Positions 43,362 through 52,365 of a DNA stretch of 64,000 nt are shown piece by piece (the stretch's first letter is position 1; each line of letters begins with the position of its first letter). The stretch comes from Streptomyces sp. HM190. GTDB lineage: Bacteria > Actinomycetota > Actinomycetes > Streptomycetales > Streptomycetaceae. The stretch covers positions 5,022,001-5,086,000 of the forward strand of contig NZ_CP047318.1 of assembly GCF_009857135.1 (NCBI RefSeq), in the 5' to 3' direction. The notes below the pieces were generated by a model that was not told the DNA's origin, made no database searches, and saw only the letters and a list, made by a program, of their open reading frames with translations. A program made the position numbers and the translations under genes.

Positions 43362-44444
43362 ATGATGCAGTTCGGGATCTTCAGCGTCGGTGACGTGACG
43401 CCGGACCCCACGACGGGCCGTACACCGACCGAGCGCGAGCGCATCAAGGCGATGGTCGAGATCGCACTGAAGGCGGAGGAGGTCGGGCTCGACGTCTTCG
43501 CCACCGGTGAGCACCACAACCCGCCGTTCGTGCCGTCGTCGCCCACCACCATGCTGGGCTGGATCGCCGCCCGCACCGAGCGGCTGATCCTCTCCACCGC
43601 GACCACCCTCATCACCACCAACGACCCGGTGAAGATCGCCGAGGACTTCGCGATGCTCCAGCACCTGGCCGACGGCCGGGTGGACCTGATGCTGGGGCGC
43701 GGCAACACCGCGCCGGTCTACCCGTGGTTCGGGCAGGACATCCGCCAGGGCATCAACCTCGCCATCGAGAACTACGCCCTGCTGCACCGGCTGTGGCGCG
43801 AGGACGTCGTCAACTGGGCGGGCAAGTTCCGCACGCCGCTGCAGAGTTTCACGTCCACGCCGCGGCCGCTGGACGGGGTGCCGCCGTTCGTCTGGCACGG
43901 GTCGATCCGTTCACCCGAGATCGCCGAGCAGGCCGCGTTCTACGGTGACGGCTTCTTCCACAACAACATCTTCTGGCCGGCCGAGCACACCCGGCGGATG
44001 GTGGAGCTGTACCGGGAGCGGTACGCCCACCACGGGCACGGCACGCCGGAGCAGGCGATCGTCGGTCTCGGCGGACACGTGTTCATGAGGAAGAACTCCC
44101 AGGACGCGGTACGGGAGTTCCGCCCGTACTTCGACGTGGCGCCGGTCTACGGCAACGGGCCGTCCCTGGAGGACTTCGCCGAGCAGACGCCGCTGACGGT
44201 CGGGTCGCCGCAGCAGGTGATCGAGAAGACGCTGGCCTTCCGTGAGTACGCGGGCGACTACCAGCGCCAGTTGTTCCTCGTCGACCACGCCGGACTGCCG
44301 CTGAAGACGGTGCTGGAGCAGATCGACATGCTGGGCGAGGAGGTCGTGCCGGTGCTGCGGGAGGAGTTCGCGAAGGGCCGGCCGGCCGGTGTCCCGGACG
44401 CGCCGACCCACAGGACGCTGACCACCGCCGGGGCCAAGGGCTGA
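43362..44444 (+). CDS. luciferase-like (LLM class) flavin-dependent oxidoreductase
   Basis: A 360-residue TIM-barrel flavoenzyme using FMN or F420. Characteristic segments are FGIFSVGDVTPDPTTG, FATGEHHNPPFVPSSP, LSTATTLITTNDPVKIAEDF, LADGRVDLMLGRGNTAPVYP and WHGSIRSPEIAEQAAFYGDG. It should oxidise or reduce a small organic substrate, not known. ATG at 43362 (a second ATG follows at once), with GAGAGGG upstream. Its last codons lie in the first unit of a 26-bp tandem repeat that runs on beyond the stop. Confidence 0.9.
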   Translation: MMQFGIFSVGDVTPDPTTGRTPTERERIKAMVEIALKAEEVGLDVFATGEHHNPPFVPSSPTTMLGWIAARTERLILSTATTLITTNDPVKIAEDFAMLQHLADGRVDLMLGRGNTAPVYPWFGQDIRQGINLAIENYALLHRLWREDVVNWAGKFRTPLQSFTSTPRPLDGVPPFVWHGSIRSPEIAEQAAFYGDGFFHNNIFWPAEHTRRMVELYRERYAHHGHGTPEQAIVGLGGHVFMRKNSQDAVREFRPYFDVAPVYGNGPSLEDFAEQTPLTVGSPQQVIEKTLAFREYAGDYQRQLFLVDHAGLPLKTVLEQIDMLGEEVVPVLREEFAKGRPAGVPDAPTHRTLTTAGAKG

Positions 44445-44527
44445 GGGGCGCCGCCGGGGCCGAGGGCCGAGGGGCGCCGCCGGGGCCGAGGGCTGAGGGG
44501 CGCCGCCGCGCCACGGGCCGAGGGCCG
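44424..44527. repeat. four 26-bp tandem repeats across the luciferase-like gene stop
   Basis: Units of 26 bases occupy about 44424-44449, 44450-44475, 44476-44501 and 44502-44527; the first contains the stop codon (44442-44444). Units 2 and 3 differ by one base. The array fills the gap to the convergent glycosyltransferase gene. Confidence 0.88.
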
Positions 44528-44547
44528 CCGGGGGTGCGCGGTGCGGT

Positions 44548-45864
44548 TCAGGCCGCGCGTCGGCCGTGGCCGCCCGCGGCCGCGCGGCTCAGGCGTACCG
44601 GGGACGGGCGCGCGCCCCGCCACGACGACAGGGCCGCCCGCCTCCCCGCGGCGGCCCCGCGGTGCAGCCAGGCGCCCGCCCTCGTCGTCCAGCTCTCCCA
44701 GGTGCGCCGGAGCCGGGTCGCGCGGAGTTCCGCGAACAGCTCCTCGTACCGCGTCACGATCGGGGCCGGATCGTAGCGGTGGGCCGACTTCAGAGCCGCC
44801 CGGCCCATGGCACGGCGCAGGGCGGCGTCGGTGATGAGGCCGAGGACGGCGTCGGCGAGGGCGTGCGGGTCGTCGACGGGGACGAGGCGGCCGTCGACGC
44901 CGTCGGTGATGATCTCGGCGGGGCCGAGCGGGCAGTCGGTGCTGACCACGGGGACGCCGCAGCGCATGGCCTCGACGAGGGTCATGCCGAAGGACTCGGC
45001 GTCGGAGGCGCTGACGACGAGGGAGGCGCGGGCGAACTCGTCCTCGATGGGGGTGTGCGGGCCCATCAGATGGGCGCGGCCGGCGAGGTCCAGCTCCTCG
45101 ATCAGGGTCTGCAGCCGGTCCTTCTGCTTGCCGCCGCCGTAGATGCGCAGCTCCCAGTCGGGTTCCTTCGCGGCGACCTTGGCGAACGCCTCCAGCAGGA
45201 GGTCGAAGCGCTTGCCGCGGGCGAGGCGTCCGGCGGCGGCGACGACGGGGGCGGTGCCGTCCGAGGGGGCGATGCCGGGCGCGGGGACGATGTTGGGCAC
45301 GGACATCACCCGCACGCCCGGCAGCTTCATCCGCGCGCGGTACACCTCGGCGTCGGCGGCCGTGGTCGTGACGACCGCGTCGAGGGCGCGGTAGTGGCGG
45401 GCGAGGACCGTGCGCAGCTGCTTGGAGTGGGCGTCGTGCCGCAGGTGTTCCTGGCCGATGCGCAGGGCGCGGCGGGGCGCGAAGCGGGAGACGTACACGT
45501 TGAGGCCGGGGCGGGTGCCGATGACGACGTCGGCGTCGCAGCCGGCCAGGTAGGCGCGGACGCGGCGGTCGGTGAGGCGGCTGTACTGGCGGTGGCGCTT
45601 GTCGGCGGCCGGGAAGTCGACGGCGGGCTGCATCTGGGCCGGATCGCGCAGGTCGGCGCTGTTCGCGCGGATGTCGACCAGGGGCACGAGGGTGATCCGG
45701 GGGTCGACCGTGAAGCGGGGTTCGTCGCGGTGGCGGGACATCGACGCGATCTCCACGTCGTGGTGGTCCGCGAGTGCCGATGCCAGATTGAGGGTCGTTC
45801 GGACGGTGCCGCCGATGGCGTACGCGTTGTGCAGCAGGAACACGATCTTCATCCGGCGGCTCAT
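44548..45864 (-). CDS. GT4-family glycosyltransferase
   Basis: A 438-residue GT-B fold enzyme. The N-terminal Rossmann half starts MKIVFLLHNAYAIGGTVRTT (GGT loop); the C-terminal donor-binding half has AAGRLARGKRFDLLLEAFAK, LMGPHTPIEDEFARASLVVS and the EX7E motif ESFGMTLVEAMRCGVPVVST. It should move a sugar from a nucleotide donor to a lipid or polymer precursor at the cytoplasmic membrane. The last about 50 residues (Arg/Ala-rich) are outside the family. ATG at 45864 with GGGAAGG upstream. No other wall genes lie near, so acceptor unknown. Confidence 0.9.
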   Translation of the reverse strand: MSRRMKIVFLLHNAYAIGGTVRTTLNLASALADHHDVEIASMSRHRDEPRFTVDPRITLVPLVDIRANSADLRDPAQMQPAVDFPAADKRHRQYSRLTDRRVRAYLAGCDADVVIGTRPGLNVYVSRFAPRRALRIGQEHLRHDAHSKQLRTVLARHYRALDAVVTTTAADAEVYRARMKLPGVRVMSVPNIVPAPGIAPSDGTAPVVAAAGRLARGKRFDLLLEAFAKVAAKEPDWELRIYGGGKQKDRLQTLIEELDLAGRAHLMGPHTPIEDEFARASLVVSASDAESFGMTLVEAMRCGVPVVSTDCPLGPAEIITDGVDGRLVPVDDPHALADAVLGLITDAALRRAMGRAALKSAHRYDPAPIVTRYEELFAELRATRLRRTWESWTTRAGAWLHRGAAAGRRAALSSWRGARPSPVRLSRAAAGGHGRRAA

Positions 45865-46096
45865 GCACTACCTTCCCGACGGTATTGGCGATGTATCGGA
45901 GAATTGGGGCGGGTTCGGACCCTTTTTACTGCATCCACCCGCTCCGCCCGGGTTCCCTTGCGGGCCGGTGTCTCACGAACACCGTCCTGCGGCGGGGTGA
46001 GCCGGCCGTGTGGTCGGGGTGAGAGGCCGGTAAGAAGGGGTGCGCGGGCGCACTCGGCGAGGTGGTGGGCGGCCGTGACCTTGGCAGACTGGTGGG

Positions 46097-46855
46097 GTGC
46101 CCCAGAACGTGCTGCTCGCCGAGGACGACCGCGCCATCCGCCATGCCCTGGAGCGGGCGCTGACGCTGGAGGGCTACGAGGTGACGGCGGTCGCCGACGG
46201 CGTCGAGGCGCTGGCGCAGGCGCACCGCAGGCAGCCCGACGTGCTCGTCCTCGACGTGATGATGCCCGGCATAGACGGTCTCCAGGTGTGCCGGGTGCTG
46301 CGCGCCGAGGGCGACCGGACGCCGATCCTGATGCTCACCGCGCTGGTGGAGACCGCCGACCGGATCGCCGGGCTCGACGCCGGCGCGGACGACTACGTCG
46401 TCAAGCCGTTCGACGTGGAGGAGGTCTTCGCCCGGCTGCGCGCGCTGCTGCGCCGGACCGGCAACGCCGCTGACCTCGCCGGGAAGCCGTCCCCGGAGGC
46501 GTCGGGCCCGGCCGCGCCGGGTCCTGCGGGTGCCGCGGGTGCCGCGCCGGACCCCGGGCTGGTGTCGGCCGCCGGGGTGCGGATGGACGTGCAGGCGCGG
46601 CGGGCGTGGCGGGGGTCGCGGGAGCTGGAGCTGACGCGGACCGAGTTCGACCTGCTGGAACTGCTCGTGCGCAACGCGGGCATCGTCCTCGACCACGCCA
46701 CCATCTACGACCGCATCTGGGGCTACGACTTCGGGCCCGGCTCCAAGAACCTCGCCGTGTACGTGGGCTATCTGCGGCGCAAGCTCGACGAGCCCGGGGC
46801 GCCCGCGCTGATCCACACCGTGCGGGGTGTGGGGTACACGCTGCGGGAAGACTGA
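46097..46855 (+). CDS. OmpR-family response regulator
   Basis: A 252-residue regulator. The receiver domain (NVLLAEDDRAIRHALERALT) has the phospho-Asp in VLVLDVMMPG and the Lys in DDYVVKPFD. The DNA-binding winged helix (about 155-250) has LELTRTEFDLLELLVRN and KNLAVYVGYLRRKLDE. An Ala/Pro/Gly linker separates them. The kinase gene follows 12 bases downstream. GTG start at 46097. Target genes are not known. Confidence 0.93.
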   Translation: MPQNVLLAEDDRAIRHALERALTLEGYEVTAVADGVEALAQAHRRQPDVLVLDVMMPGIDGLQVCRVLRAEGDRTPILMLTALVETADRIAGLDAGADDYVVKPFDVEEVFARLRALLRRTGNAADLAGKPSPEASGPAAPGPAGAAGAAPDPGLVSAAGVRMDVQARRAWRGSRELELTRTEFDLLELLVRNAGIVLDHATIYDRIWGYDFGPGSKNLAVYVGYLRRKLDEPGAPALIHTVRGVGYTLRED

Positions 46856-46866
46856 GGCGGCGGGCG

Positions 46867-48357
46867 GTGCCACCGCGTCTCGTCCGGCTGCTGTCGCGGG
46901 TGCCGGCCCGGCTGCGTCCGGTGCCGTCGCTGCGGGCGACGTTCACCGTGTCGTTCGTAGCGGTGGCGTGCGTGGTCACCGTGCTCGTCGGGATCCTCAG
47001 CTACAGCGCGGCGGCGCGGCTGGTGCGGGTGGACCAGCAGACCGTGTTCGCCGAGGTGGTCCGTGATCTGCGGGAGCTGGTGGAGCAGGACCGGCTGGGG
47101 CCGGTGGACTTCGCGCCCTCGGACAGCGGCGGCCCCCGTGACGACCTGATCCGCTCCGGCCGTACGGACGTCCAGGTCCTCGGCCCCGAGGGGCAGGTCC
47201 TCGACAAGGGCGACCCCGCGCTGCCCGTGTGGGCCGCCGACCGCCGTGTCGCGGGGGCGCGGTTCGCCGGGACGGTGGTCGAGCACGGCGGGGTCGAGGT
47301 GGGCGGCGGCCGGTACCGGGTGGCGACCGTCGCGCTCGGCGGGGGCCGCGGGGCCGTGCAGGTGGCCCAGGAGTTCAGTGACACGGAGGACCTGCTGCGG
47401 GAGTTGCAGCAGCGGACCCTGCTGTTCGTGTCGGGTGTCGTCGTCTCGGCGGGGTTGTTCGGGTGGTGGCTGGCGCGGCGGCAGACCCGGCGTCTGGTGC
47501 AGCTGGCCGGGGCGGCGGAGGACGTGGCGAGGACGGGGCACCTGGGGATCCAGGTGCCGGTCGCGGGGCGGGACGAGGTGGGGCGCCTCGGGCGTTCCTT
47601 CGACCGGATGCTGGTGCGGCTGGCCCAGTCGGAGGAGGACCAGCGGCGGCTGGTGCAGGACGCGGGGCACGAGCTGCGGACACCGCTGACCTCCTTGCGG
47701 ACGAACATCTCGCTGCTGCGACGCATCGACGAACTGCCCGCCCGGGTGCGGGAGGAACTGGTCGACGACCTCGCCCAGGAGGCCCGCGAACTGACCGACC
47801 TGGTCAACGAGCTGGTGGACCTCGCCGCCGGGCAGTCGAGCACCGAGCCGGCACAGCGGGTGCAGCTCGCGGACATAGCCGAGGACGTCGCGGCGACCGC
47901 GCGGCGGCGCACCGGCCGGGAGATCGGCGTACGGGTCGAGGGCGACACGACCGTCGAGGGGCGGGCGGGGGCGTTGCAGCGGGCCGTGTCCAACCTGGTG
48001 GAGAACGCCGCGAAGTTCGACCGGACCGGGACCGGGGCGATCGAGATGGTGGTCGCGCGGGGGCCGGTGCGGTGCGGCGGTGACCTCGTCGGCCTCGACG
48101 AGGCGGGCCAGGGCGTGGGGCCGGAGGTGGTCCGGGTGGAGGTCCTGGACCGGGGTCCCGGCGTCGCCGACTGCGACCTCGAACGCATCTTTGACCGCTT
48201 CTACCGTGCCGCCGACGCCCGCAGCCTGCCCGGCTCCGGCCTCGGCCTGTCCATCGTCCGCGCGGTGGCGGCGGCCCACGGCGGCACCCCGTTCGCCTTC
48301 CGACGGGACGGCGGCGGCCTCGTGATCGGCTTCACGGTGCGGGGGACCGGCGACTGA
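46867..48357 (+). CDS. sensor histidine kinase of the OmpR-type system
   Basis: A 496-residue kinase. Two membrane helices (about 22-48 FTVSFVAVACVVTVLVGILS and 180-200 LLFVSGVVVSAGLFGWWLAR) flank an extracytoplasmic sensor of about 130 residues. HAMP, then the H-box QDAGHELRTPLTSLRTNISL, the N-box VSNLVENAAKFDRTG and the G-box GSGLGLSIVRAVAAA follow. It should phosphorylate the response regulator coded upstream. The GTG at 46867 has GAGG upstream. Its signal is unknown. Short repeats start at its stop codon. Confidence 0.93.
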   Translation: MPPRLVRLLSRVPARLRPVPSLRATFTVSFVAVACVVTVLVGILSYSAAARLVRVDQQTVFAEVVRDLRELVEQDRLGPVDFAPSDSGGPRDDLIRSGRTDVQVLGPEGQVLDKGDPALPVWAADRRVAGARFAGTVVEHGGVEVGGGRYRVATVALGGGRGAVQVAQEFSDTEDLLRELQQRTLLFVSGVVVSAGLFGWWLARRQTRRLVQLAGAAEDVARTGHLGIQVPVAGRDEVGRLGRSFDRMLVRLAQSEEDQRRLVQDAGHELRTPLTSLRTNISLLRRIDELPARVREELVDDLAQEARELTDLVNELVDLAAGQSSTEPAQRVQLADIAEDVAATARRRTGREIGVRVEGDTTVEGRAGALQRAVSNLVENAAKFDRTGTGAIEMVVARGPVRCGGDLVGLDEAGQGVGPEVVRVEVLDRGPGVADCDLERIFDRFYRAADARSLPGSGLGLSIVRAVAAAHGGTPFAFRRDGGGLVIGFTVRGTGD

Positions 48358-48470
48358 CGTGCGGGCGACTGACGTACTGACGTACCGGCGACTGATGTAA
48401 CGACGACTGGCGTACCGGCAGCTGACGGACCGTCGGCGGGAGGCGGGTCTCGGCGGCGGCCGGGGCGAGC

Positions 48471-48563
48471 GTGGGCCGTGGGTCAGGCCGGGGCGGCGAG
48501 CGTGGGCCGTGGGTCAGGCCGGGGCGGCGAGCGTGCGCCGTGCGTCAGGCCGGCGGGGCGGCC
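48471..48563. repeat. three 31-bp tandem repeats between the kinase and transglutaminase genes
   Basis: Units start at 48471, 48502 and 48533; the first two are identical over most of their length and the third has a few changes. Just before them, 48346-48430 contains degenerate GGCGACTGACGT-like repeats starting at the kinase stop. Confidence 0.85.
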
Positions 48564-48576
48564 GGCCCCCGAGGGC

Positions 48577-49344
48577 TCAGGGCGGGGTGCGGGTGGACGG
48601 GGTCCAGCGGCCGAGGACGGGCTCGGTCAGGGTGCGGGCCGTGCGGCAGAGGGTCTGGCCGTGACGGTCGAAGAGGGTGTCGCGGTCGTCGAAGTGGCCG
48701 AGGTCCGCGACGACCTGGGCGGACAGGTCGCAGGAGCCCTCGTCGGCGGCGCAGGCGTTCGCGCCGGCGCGCGGACCGCCGTCCCAGTCGATGCCGGTGC
48801 GGGCCACCGCGTCGAAGAGGGTCTCCCCGCCGTCGTTGGCGTAGTGGCGGCCCGCGGCGGGCCCCGTGAACAGTTGGCCGATCGGCAGCCACGCGCCGTC
48901 GACCCGGAACTCCGGCCAGGCCAGCAGGACCTGCGCCGGCACGAACGGCTTCAGCCGCGGGAAGCGCGGATACCAGAACGCGCCGTCGACGAGCAGTCCG
49001 CGGACCCTCGTGCGCACCCGGACGGCACGGGCGACCGCCTCCAGCGCCGCCATCCGCTGACTGCACGAGCCGCGCCCCAGCCGCAGCGTCCGGGACACCC
49101 GACGCCGGTCCTCGACCGAGTACACGGGCCGCACGTTCCGCGCGATGATCCGGTGCGCGGCGCGCAGCGCCTCCCGCGGGGTCGCCTCGCTCACCACCCG
49201 GCCCGCGATCGCCCGCACCAGCGGGTCGTCGTGGTCCAGGACGGGCGTGGCCCGCGTGGATCCACGGACGTCGTCCGCGCCCCGTACCGGCGCCCCGGCC
49301 CGCTTGTTTCGCGCGCCGTACTCCATGAGCAACCGACTGGTCAT
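48577..49344 (-). CDS. transglutaminase-like superfamily protein
   Basis: A 255-residue protein with a transglutaminase-like core. The nucleophile Cys lies in LRLGRGSCSQRMAALEAVAR (about 110), followed by VRTRVRGLLVDGAFWYPRF. In active enzymes the His follows in a segment such as GHAWVEV; here AFWYPRF has no His, though a later DGAWLPIGQLF segment aligns with the Asp strand. It may thus be inactive or bind peptides. The ATG at 49344 (MTSRLLMEYGARNKRAG) was chosen over the GTG-rich upstream frame. Function unknown. Confidence 0.78.
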   Translation of the reverse strand: MTSRLLMEYGARNKRAGAPVRGADDVRGSTRATPVLDHDDPLVRAIAGRVVSEATPREALRAAHRIIARNVRPVYSVEDRRRVSRTLRLGRGSCSQRMAALEAVARAVRVRTRVRGLLVDGAFWYPRFPRLKPFVPAQVLLAWPEFRVDGAWLPIGQLFTGPAAGRHYANDGGETLFDAVARTGIDWDGGPRAGANACAADEGSCDLSAQVVADLGHFDDRDTLFDRHGQTLCRTARTLTEPVLGRWTPSTRTPP

Positions 49345-49762
49345 GTCCGTCCCCGTCTCCCCGCGTGTCCCGCTGTTCCGCCGTTCCCCGTACGGGCCCC
49401 GCCCGTACCCCGTACCCGGCATGCCCTGCGTCCATCCTCACACGGGGCGTGCCCGCGGCCGCGCCGGTCCCCCTCCCGTGGGGCGGGTGTCCCGCCCGCG
49501 CCCCCCGGGCCCTGCCCCGGCACCCCGCCGCGCTTTCGTAGTACTTCCAGCGACCCCATTGCGGCGGTGCAAATATGCCGACTACGGTCGTTCCTGCGCT
49601 CACGGAGAGTGCTCGACTGATGTACAAAGCGCAACGATCCCGCAGTTCGCCCCTGAGTACCGCCCGTTGAAAGCGCGCCCCGGGCCGTCGACACCCGAGG
49701 AGGAGCCAGACGCGGTAGGGACCCACGCCCTCCCTTTCTCGTCGCGATGGAGTTGGTCAGCC
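49345..49762. other. divergent upstream region without a gene
   Basis: No ORF is supported. 49545-49660 is less GC-rich (for example GTGCAAATATGCCGACTACG) and probably contains promoters for the ATPase-fold gene and perhaps for the divergent transglutaminase-like gene. No element can be named. Confidence 0.35.
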
Positions 49763-50302
49763 ATGCCCGATACCGACCCGAACCTCCCCGCCGTTCCCTC
49801 TCCCCGGCCCCCGTCCGCCAGGCCCTCGTCCGTCACCCCCTGGATCTCACCCGCGGCGACGACCTACACGCTGTTCTGTCCGCCGCTGGACACCTCCCCC
49901 CTCATCGCCCGCGACTTCGTCGCCACGGTGCTGCGCGCCCTCGGCCTGGACGACCTCGTGGACGCGGCTGCCCTGTGCACCTCCGAGCTGGTCACGAACG
50001 CCTGTGTGCACGCCAAGGGCGAAGGGTCGGTCCTGTGGCTGGCGGTGGAGAGCTGGCGGGTCCGGGTGATCGTCTACGACGGTGACGAGAGTCCCCCGGT
50101 GATGCGGGACCTGACCCCCGAGGGGTGGGAGGAGGGCGGGCGCGGCCTGTACCTCGTGGACGCCCTCACCGAGGGGCACTGGGGAACGGCCGCAGCCCTC
50201 CCCTGTGCCGGCGGCCTGGTCCATCCCGACGGCAAGGCGGTCTGGTTCGACCTTGCGGCAAGCACCAAGACGTGCCGCCCCGCCGCCGGACCGTGTCGAT
50301 GA
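49763..50302 (+). CDS. HATPase_c_2 anti-sigma-type ATP-binding protein
   Basis: A 179-residue GHKL protein. The N-box is CTSELVTNACVHAKGEGS and the G-box is EGWEEGGRGLYLVDALTEGH. The first about 30 residues are Pro/Ser-rich. As in the RsbW family it may bind or phosphorylate an anti-sigma antagonist. ATG at 49763, with GGAG nine bases upstream; the frame open further upstream is not protein-like. No regulatory partner is coded next to it. Confidence 0.85.
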   Translation: MPDTDPNLPAVPSPRPPSARPSSVTPWISPAATTYTLFCPPLDTSPLIARDFVATVLRALGLDDLVDAAALCTSELVTNACVHAKGEGSVLWLAVESWRVRVIVYDGDESPPVMRDLTPEGWEEGGRGLYLVDALTEGHWGTAAALPCAGGLVHPDGKAVWFDLAASTKTCRPAAGPCR

Positions 50303-50382
50303 TGACCCGGTGAAGGCCCGGTGAAGGCCCGGACGGCGGGATCCCGGCCGTCCTGCGGTACCTGGCGCCGTGCGTCGACCTC

Positions 50383-50593
50383 ATGGCGTTCAGCGGGGAG
50401 GTCACCCTCCTCGCCCCCGCCTTCGGCCCGGACGGCGACACCCTGTACGCGTCCGCCGCGCACAGGCCTCTCCAGAGGTACGACCTCACCCCGGCCCGCC
50501 TCGCCGAACGCGGCTGCGCCCGCGCCGGGGGGGCTGACCGAGCAGGAGCGGAGGACGTGCCTGCCGGACCTGCCGTACCGGGAGACGTGTTGA
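50383..50593 (+). pseudogene. C-terminal remnant of a WD40-repeat protein, frameshifted
   Basis: The frame from 50383 reads LMAFSGEVTLLAPAFGPDGD, then TLYASAAHRPLQRYDLTPAR and LAERGCARAGG, a WD40 blade. At a run of seven G (50527-50533) the sense moves by one frame and continues LTEQERRTCLPDLPYRETC-stop, ending at 50593. That tail is the usual C-terminus of Streptomyces WD40/NTPase proteins. No N-terminal part is present; most of the gene is lost. Confidence 0.65.
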
Positions 50594-50657
50594 GCGGTGG
50601 CGGGCGGGCGAGGGGACCGGTGCGGTGCGGGAGTCGGTGACGGGGGAACCCGTCGGC

Positions 50658-51053
50658 TCAGGTCCGGTCGATGTGGACGTTCGTGGACTTCACGCGGGCG
50701 GTGGCCTCCATGCCGACCTCCAGGCCCAGCTCCTCGACGGCCTCCCGCGTCAGGAGGGAGACCAGGCGGTGCGGCCCGGCCTGGATCTCCACCTGCGCGG
50801 CCACGTCGCCGAGCTTGACGGCGGTGACGATGCCGGGGAACGCGTTGCGGGCGGAGGTGTACGGGACGTCGTCCTCGGCGGCGGCGTCCGCGGCCAGTTC
50901 CACGGAGAACGCCGCGAGATCCCGGCCGTCCACGAGCCGACGCCCGCTGTCGTCGCGCCGGGTCGCCACCCGGCCCGCGTCCGCCCACCGCCGCGCGGTG
51001 TCGGGGCTCACCCCGAGCAACCGCGCGGCCTGACCGATCGTGTAGGACTGCAT
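50658..51053 (-). CDS. HTH protein with molybdate-binding Mop/TOBE domain
   Basis: A 131-residue protein. A MerR/excisionase HTH (about 1-45: YTIGQAARLLGVSPDTARRW, then DAGRVATRRDDSGRRLVDG) joins a Mop domain (about 68-131: RNAFPGIVTAVKLGDVAAQV, LVSLLTREAVEELGL). Mop domains bind molybdate or tungstate, so the protein probably senses molybdate and controls its uptake. The start ATG lacks a ribosome site, but TATCTT lies 7 bases before it, so the mRNA may be leaderless. No transporter lies nearby. Confidence 0.83.
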   Translation of the reverse strand: MQSYTIGQAARLLGVSPDTARRWADAGRVATRRDDSGRRLVDGRDLAAFSVELAADAAAEDDVPYTSARNAFPGIVTAVKLGDVAAQVEIQAGPHRLVSLLTREAVEELGLEVGMEATARVKSTNVHIDRT

Positions 51054-51209
51054 GGGGTCAAGATAGGCGCCGGTCGGCCTCGGCGCCCGGCTCTCCGTGA
51101 CACATCGCGGTCGGCTTCACCAACGCCCCCACGCGTCGCGGAACTTGGCCGGAACCGTCTCTCCAGCCGCCCCCGGAACGACCCCCGCAGGTACGGGGCC
51201 GGACCGGCG

Positions 51210-51961
51210 TCACCTCAGATGGCGGCCGAAGAAGCGGTTCGCGTCGTCCAGTTCGAACCACGGGGTGCCGGTGTGCCCGCCCAGGTTGGCGTGCAGCGTC
51301 TTCTCGCGCGAGCCGAAGGCGTCGAACAGGTCCAGGGCCCGCTGCCGGGGTTCCCCTCGTCGTCCCACTGCAGCAGGAGCAGCAGCGGAACGGTGACCAG
51401 CCGCGCCTCCTCGCGCTGGGCACAGGGCACGTACCCCCCGGCGAAGAACGAGGCGGCCCTGATCCGGGGCTCGGCCACGGCCAGCCGGATGCCGAGGGCC
51501 GCCCACCCCGAGTACCCCACCGGGCCGCCGATCCCGGGCAGCGCGAGGAGGGCGTCCAGGGTGGTCCGCCACTCCGGGACCGCCCCCTCGACCAGCGGGC
51601 CGACGAGGGACTCGAAGATCTCGTCGACCGGCTCACCGGCCCGCATCGCCCGCCGGAGGTCGGCGCGCGCCAGCTCGTCGGAGGCGGTATGGGGCCTGCT
51701 GCCGCATCCGGCGGCGTCGATGGTGGCCACCGCGTGGCCGTACGCTGCGGATGTCCGCGCCCGGGCCACCAGCCGGGCGTCGCTCCTGGGCAGGCCGTTG
51801 TTGTGGGCCGTCAGGATCAGCGGGACCGGCGCTGCGGACTCGGCGGACCCGGGCGTCCACAGGGTGCCGGGGATCCCGCCGAGGATGAACTCGCGTTCGA
51901 GGACACCGTCGTCGAGGCGCTGTTCGGACGTGACGTGCACGGTCGTGTCTTTGTCGTGCAT
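51210..51961 (-). pseudogene. alpha/beta hydrolase (dienelactone hydrolase-like), one-base frameshift
   Basis: The frame from ATG 51961 (RBS GAAAGG) reads LERE-FILGGIPGTLWTPGSA, the oxyanion-type LILTAHNNGLPRSD, VGYSGWAALGIRLAVAEPRI and LLLLQWDDEGNP. At a C-run (GGGG on the + strand, 51347-51350) the sense moves into another frame, RALDLFDAFGSREKTLHANL, then GGHTGTPWFELDDANRFFGR, ending at 51210. One missing base explains it: the C-run would be five, not four, long. The expected nucleophile segment reads VGYSGWA, with Ser kept. An old mutation or an assembly error are both possible. Confidence 0.75.
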
Positions 51962-52365
51962 GGTCGTGCCTTTCGGGAGTGCGCTAAACGGCGCTCCCGG
52001 ACGACCTGTCGTCCGACCGTGACCCGGGAGGGGAGCACCCATGTCGATACAGCGTTCACGGGTACCACCTCCTCGTTCTCTCGCACGGCCTCAGGGAACG
52101 TAGCAGCGTCCTCCCCGGACGGCCCAAGGGTTTTCCTGCCCACCCTGCCGCCCCGCCGCGCCTGCCCCGCCGCCCCTGTCCGCCCCGCCGACCCTGCTGA
52201 GACGTCCCTCCGAAAGGGTGGCCGGAGTCGCTCCGGAGGGCGTCCAGAGCGTTTTCGGAGTCCCCAGCCGTGATAGTGGGAGGCTCTGCGGACGTAACGC
52301 CCGAACGAGCCCGGACAGACCCGAGACCTGCATGAGCACGACCTACCTGCGCACCTGGTGACGTC
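51962..52365. other. intergenic region before the ion channel gene
   Basis: These 404 bases carry no convincing gene. 52130-52200 is a stretch rich in CCGCC and CCCGC repeats. A candidate promoter for the ion channel cannot be named. Confidence 0.35.
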
